Part shown: positions 4,689-7,651 of the stretch, in pieces
Numbering within the stretch: the first letter of the stretch is position 1
How the letters are laid out: every line of letters starts with the position of its first letter
NCBI GenBank assembly: GCA_041687295.1
Contig: JAWLCG010000252.1
Span: 1-7,651, forward strand
Length of the DNA: 7,651 bases
Direction of reading: 5' to 3'
Source: JAWLCG01 sp041687295
GTDB taxonomy: Bacteria > Planctomycetota > Phycisphaerae > SM23-33 > FEN-1343
Made by a program: the position numbers and the translations under genes
The notes under the pieces: model-generated
The model's database searches: none
What the model was told of the DNA's origin: nothing
The model's input: the letters and a program-made list of their open reading frames with translations, nothing else

Positions 4689-7538
4689 TTACGGCGCCGC
4701 CGGTGCCTCCAGGCGGGCCAGGTCGGGCCGGCCGGCCAGGCGGGCGGTGAGGACCCGGCCCAGGAAGATCTCCATGCCGTCGCTGGCCCGGCCGATGCGG
4801 TCCTGCACGGCGAGGTCTACGTGCGTGGCGCTGGTGCCGCTGGCCCGGCCGGCCTGCTGGACGACGCGGCGCAGCTCGGCGGCGGCGTATTCGTGGGCGG
4901 CGTCGAAGCTCTGGAACTGCCTCGCCCCCGGCAGGCCCTCGACGACGTAGGCGCCCGTGTCGGTGGGCCGCACCTCGACGTGCTTGAGCACCACCACCTC
5001 GCTGGTGATGGCCCCGACGGCGTTGGCCACGTCGGCGTCGGGCGGAATGACCGCCTCGGTGCCCAGCATCTCGGCCACCTTGGGCAGGAAGTAGTGCGCC
5101 GGCGCCCCGATGCCCACCAGCGGGCTTTTGACGGTGACGGCCACCGCCATCGCGTCGTCGCCGCCGTCGAGGATGTTCTTCAACATCGCCTGGCAGGCGG
5201 GGCAGTCGTCCACGGCGTCGCCGTCGGTGTGGTCGTCGAGTTGTTTCTTGATCATCTCCACGGCCAGCAGCCGAACGAACTGGTCCAGCGCCCGCTCGGC
5301 GAAGGCCCGCACGTCCAGGCCGGCCACGGCGGCGACCAGCTCGGCGAGCCGGTGGGCGGTGGCGGTGTCCCACCGCTGGAACCGCCCGGCCACGTGCAGC
5401 AGGTCCGTCGGCGTCAGGCTGCAACGCTGGATGACGGCGTGCTCCTCCAGGCGGTCCAGGCCCAGCAGGCTCCAGTGGCCCGGGCCGGCCCGGCGGGCCA
5501 GCTCGTCCAGGGCCGCGGGCCGTTCGCCCAGCAGCTGCACGACGGCCTGCTCGTCGCGGCTCAGGGCCAGGCTGTCGACATGGCCGGTCAGGGCGACGAT
5601 CTGCATGGGCCGGGTTGTGCCCAGGTAGTCGGCGAGGTTGGCCTCCAGGAAGTCCAGGGCGCGTGCGACGGCCTCGGGCCGTTCGCTGCCCAGCCAGGCG
5701 GCCGGCGCGACGCGGCGGGGGCCGATGCGGATCTGCCCGTTCTCCAGGGCGACGTGGCTATCGCCGCCCAGGCCGGTCGTCCGCATCTCCAGGGCCCGCA
5801 CGTGCGTGTGGATGCCGCCCACCCGCGTGCCCGACGCGCAGGTCCGCACCGCCCCGTCGCGCAGCGCGGCCGTGTCGGTCGTCGTGCCGCCGATGTCGAC
5901 CACGACCGCCCGGGCCAGGCGCGTCATGTGGCGCGCCCCGGCCACGCTGGCGGCCGGTCCAGACAGCATCGTCTCGACGGGCCGCTCGGCCGCCGCCTCG
6001 GTGCTCATCAGCGAGCCGTCGCCCTTGACCACCACCATCGGGGCGGAGATGCCCCGCGCGTTGAGGCACTGGCGGGCCTCGCGGAGGAATTTTTCAAGCC
6101 GCGGGATGATCCGGGCGTTCAGCACGGCTGTTCTGGCCCGGGTGCGGAAGTTCAGCAGCTCCGAGAGCTCATGGCCACAGGTGACGCTCAGGCCGGTGGC
6201 CTCGCGGACGGCCCGCTTGACGGCCAACTCGTGGGCGGGGTTGACGGTGCTGGCGAAGCCCGACACGGCGAACGCCCGGACCTCCTGGCGCTGCACCATC
6301 TCGCAGGCGACCTCGGCGACCTGCTCGGGGTCGACCGGCTCGATCTCGCGCCCGTTGATCTCCAGCCGGCCGCGGAGGGCCGCCTGGGGCGCGTGCTCGA
6401 CGTCGGCCGGGTCGTACAGGCCGTAGGGCGGCATGAGCAGCAGGCCGACCTTCTGGCCGTAGCCCTCGACGATGGCGTTGGTCGCCAGCGTCGTCGAGAT
6501 GGCCACCAGGTCCACCCGCTCCAGCAGGGCCTCATCGAGCTGGGCCAGGGCGGCGCCGATGCCGACGGTGTAGTCCCACTTGGTGGTCAGGGCCTTGGCC
6601 TTGGCCAGGAGGCTGTCGGTGGCGAAGTCGTGGATCACCACGTCGGTGTACGTGCCGCCCGCGTCGATGCCCAGGCCGATCTTGACCTGCGGGTCGGGCG
6701 GCAGCTCGGGGGCGACCGGCTCGGCGGGGGCCTGGGCCTGGGCCTGCGGCTCGCGCTGCCAGACCGGCGCCGCGGCCAATCCGCCGGCGACGGCGTCGTA
6801 GCGGGTGACGTGGTGGGGCGGCACGATGAGCACCTCGGCGCTGGTCCGCTCGGCGCCCAGGAGCTTCTCGATCAGGCCCAGGTTGCCGGGCAGCTCCTCG
6901 TAGTTCCAGCCGAACTCCTCAGCCATGGCCCGGGCGTAGTCGGCGTAGCGGCGCTTCTGGCCTGAGCCGGTGTCGACGAAGGCGGCCCGCTGGTAGTTCT
7001 TTCGCCAGCTGGTCATGAAGGTGAGGATGGCCTGGGCGTTCTCGGGGCCATACTTGGCCGTGAGGCGCTCGAGCTCGGCCCGGTCGGCGCTGGCGGCGTC
7101 GTGGGTGGGGCAGGGCTGGGGGGCCTGGCCGTCGTCGGGGGCGGCACTGGGCTGGACCTTCTCCTCGAACCAGCCGGCCGAGACGTAGTAGGTGCCCGGG
7201 CAGCGGGCGAACTGCTCGCGGTAGGCCGCATCCGAGCCCAGGAACAGGGCGATGCAGTCGTGCACCCGCGGGATGGCCAGCGGGATGTTGCGGGCGTGGA
7301 TGTCCAGCGTGCCCCGCCCGCAGATGCCGTAGCCCACGACGATGCGGTCGCACAGGCCCGCCGCGCTGGCGCGGTCGACGGCCTCCTGCAGCGTCTCGCG
7401 CAGCTGGCGCGGATGGCTGTGCAGACCGCCGGGAAGGTACTCGCTGGTAACGCGAAGGCCCAGCGCCTGGGCGGTCCGGCGAATGTCGATGGCCAGGACT
7501 CCGCAGGCGATGACGTGGATCCGTTTCTGTGCTGCCAC
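4689..7538 (-). CDS. DUF1638-hydantoinase/oxoprolinase fusion protein
   Basis: A 949-residue cytosolic protein in two parts. Residues about 6-250 match DUF1638, a family of unknown function: IACGVLAIDI at the start, GYGICGRGT (69-77), IPRVHDC (89-95) and PGTYYVSAGWF (114-124). An Ala/Gln/Pro linker (about 261-284) follows. The rest is the HyuA-type ATPase module of hydantoinases and oxoprolinases, with both ASKHA phosphate motifs: DAGGTYTD (292-299) and DIGGTTTD (548-555). VKGDGSLMS (504-512), SGPAAS (526-531) and TGLGGDS (588-594) support this. The module is about 660 residues, near the usual HyuA length, so the DUF1638 part is an addition. A CPAC pair (C779, C782) might bind metal. I start at GTG 7538 because GGGAGAG precedes it by nine bases; TTG 7556 would add six residues. 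No HyuB gene lies in the window. Known relatives open cyclic amides with ATP; the substrate here is unknown. DUF1638 genes are, as I recall, often near corrinoid methyltransferases, so an activating role is possible. Confidence 0.92.
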   Translation of the reverse strand: MAAQKRIHVIACGVLAIDIRRTAQALGLRVTSEYLPGGLHSHPRQLRETLQEAVDRASAAGLCDRIVVGYGICGRGTLDIHARNIPLAIPRVHDCIALFLGSDAAYREQFARCPGTYYVSAGWFEEKVQPSAAPDDGQAPQPCPTHDAASADRAELERLTAKYGPENAQAILTFMTSWRKNYQRAAFVDTGSGQKRRYADYARAMAEEFGWNYEELPGNLGLIEKLLGAERTSAEVLIVPPHHVTRYDAVAGGLAAAPVWQREPQAQAQAPAEPVAPELPPDPQVKIGLGIDAGGTYTDVVIHDFATDSLLAKAKALTTKWDYTVGIGAALAQLDEALLERVDLVAISTTLATNAIVEGYGQKVGLLLMPPYGLYDPADVEHAPQAALRGRLEINGREIEPVDPEQVAEVACEMVQRQEVRAFAVSGFASTVNPAHELAVKRAVREATGLSVTCGHELSELLNFRTRARTAVLNARIIPRLEKFLREARQCLNARGISAPMVVVKGDGSLMSTEAAAERPVETMLSGPAASVAGARHMTRLARAVVVDIGGTTTDTAALRDGAVRTCASGTRVGGIHTHVRALEMRTTGLGGDSHVALENGQIRIGPRRVAPAAWLGSERPEAVARALDFLEANLADYLGTTRPMQIVALTGHVDSLALSRDEQAVVQLLGERPAALDELARRAGPGHWSLLGLDRLEEHAVIQRCSLTPTDLLHVAGRFQRWDTATAHRLAELVAAVAGLDVRAFAERALDQFVRLLAVEMIKKQLDDHTDGDAVDDCPACQAMLKNILDGGDDAMAVAVTVKSPLVGIGAPAHYFLPKVAEMLGTEAVIPPDADVANAVGAITSEVVVLKHVEVRPTDTGAYVVEGLPGARQFQSFDAAHEYAAAELRRVVQQAGRASGTSATHVDLAVQDRIGRASDGMEIFLGRVLTARLAGRPDLARLEAPAAP

Positions 7539-7547
7539 GGCGTACGA

Positions 7548-7554
7548 CTCTCCC
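7548..7554 (-). promoter_or_regulatory. Ribosome binding site for the DUF1638-hydantoinase gene
   Basis: On the minus strand GGGAGAG is followed by nine bases and then GTG at 7538. The site overlaps the alternative TTG start at 7556, which makes the TTG the poorer choice. Confidence 0.5.
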
Positions 7555-7601
7555 AAAAACGCCGCCCCGACCCGACGTGGCCGGGGCCGACCGTTCGCTC
7601 C

Positions 7602-7630
7602 ATCATACCGGACGACACCCCGAAGGCCAA
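7602..7630 (-). promoter_or_regulatory. Likely sigma70-type promoter for the DUF1638-hydantoinase gene
   Basis: On the minus strand TTGGCC (7625-7630) and TATGAT (7602-7607) are exactly 17 bases apart, matching the consensus at 4 of 6 and 5 of 6 positions. Transcription would begin near 7595, giving a leader of about 55 bases. In such GC-rich DNA a well-spaced TATGAT just upstream of a gene is notable. The 95 bases between this gene and the window end contain no other feature I can support. Confidence 0.5.
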
Positions 7631-7651
7631 TGCATCGGCGGCTTTCAGTAG

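Noticed and set aside
4095..6965. A 956-codon plus-strand open frame opposite the DUF1638-hydantoinase gene, with an ATG at 4622 preceded by GGGAG
   Set aside because: It overlaps a gene with clear domains on the other strand. Its translation is low-complexity Gly/Ala/Val/Arg/Gln text typical of the antisense of GC-rich coding DNA, and its first 500 bases are inverted repeats.

Overview
This is a GC-rich bacterial chromosomal window with four protein-coding genes separated by intergenic DNA that is unusually full of palindromes and inverted repeats. High GC, GTG starts, long shadow frames opposite real genes and dispersed palindromic gap elements remind me of a Planctomycetota (Phycisphaerae-like) or similar environmental genome. 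That placement is inference: there is no rRNA or marker gene here. I see no tRNA, rRNA, CRISPR array, transposase, phage gene or plasmid function.

Layout, left to right. Positions 1-86 hold two short palindromic repeats immediately downstream of a minus-strand gene for a cobalamin-binding-type radical SAM protein (87-1592). A 392-base divergent gap follows. It contains an inverted arrangement of period-8 repeats closed by an 11-bp hairpin, and a possible minus-strand promoter. A plus-strand cinA (1985-3226) comes next, with both its N-terminal MoCF-like domain and its C-terminal NMN deamidase domain. A 262-base gap holds two copies of a CCCCGGGCWTGCCCGGGG palindrome and a 9-bp tandem repeat. 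It leads to a small plus-strand gene for a two-helix membrane protein with an NTF2-like tail (3489-4043). Then comes a 645-base non-coding stretch built of nested inverted repeats. Finally, a long minus-strand gene (4689-7538) encodes an unusual fusion of an N-terminal DUF1638 domain to a hydantoinase/oxoprolinase ATPase-type (ASKHA) module, with a recognisable promoter upstream.

The four genes do not form an obvious pathway. The first two are divergent, cinA and the membrane-protein gene run in the same direction but are separated by repeats, and the last two converge on the nested-repeat region. The most interesting points are the DUF1638-hydantoinase fusion, which I tentatively link to corrinoid/methyl-group metabolism, and the repeat families that fill nearly every gap. 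Repeat-derived sequence runs into apparent open frames and would mislead start-codon prediction for at least two genes.
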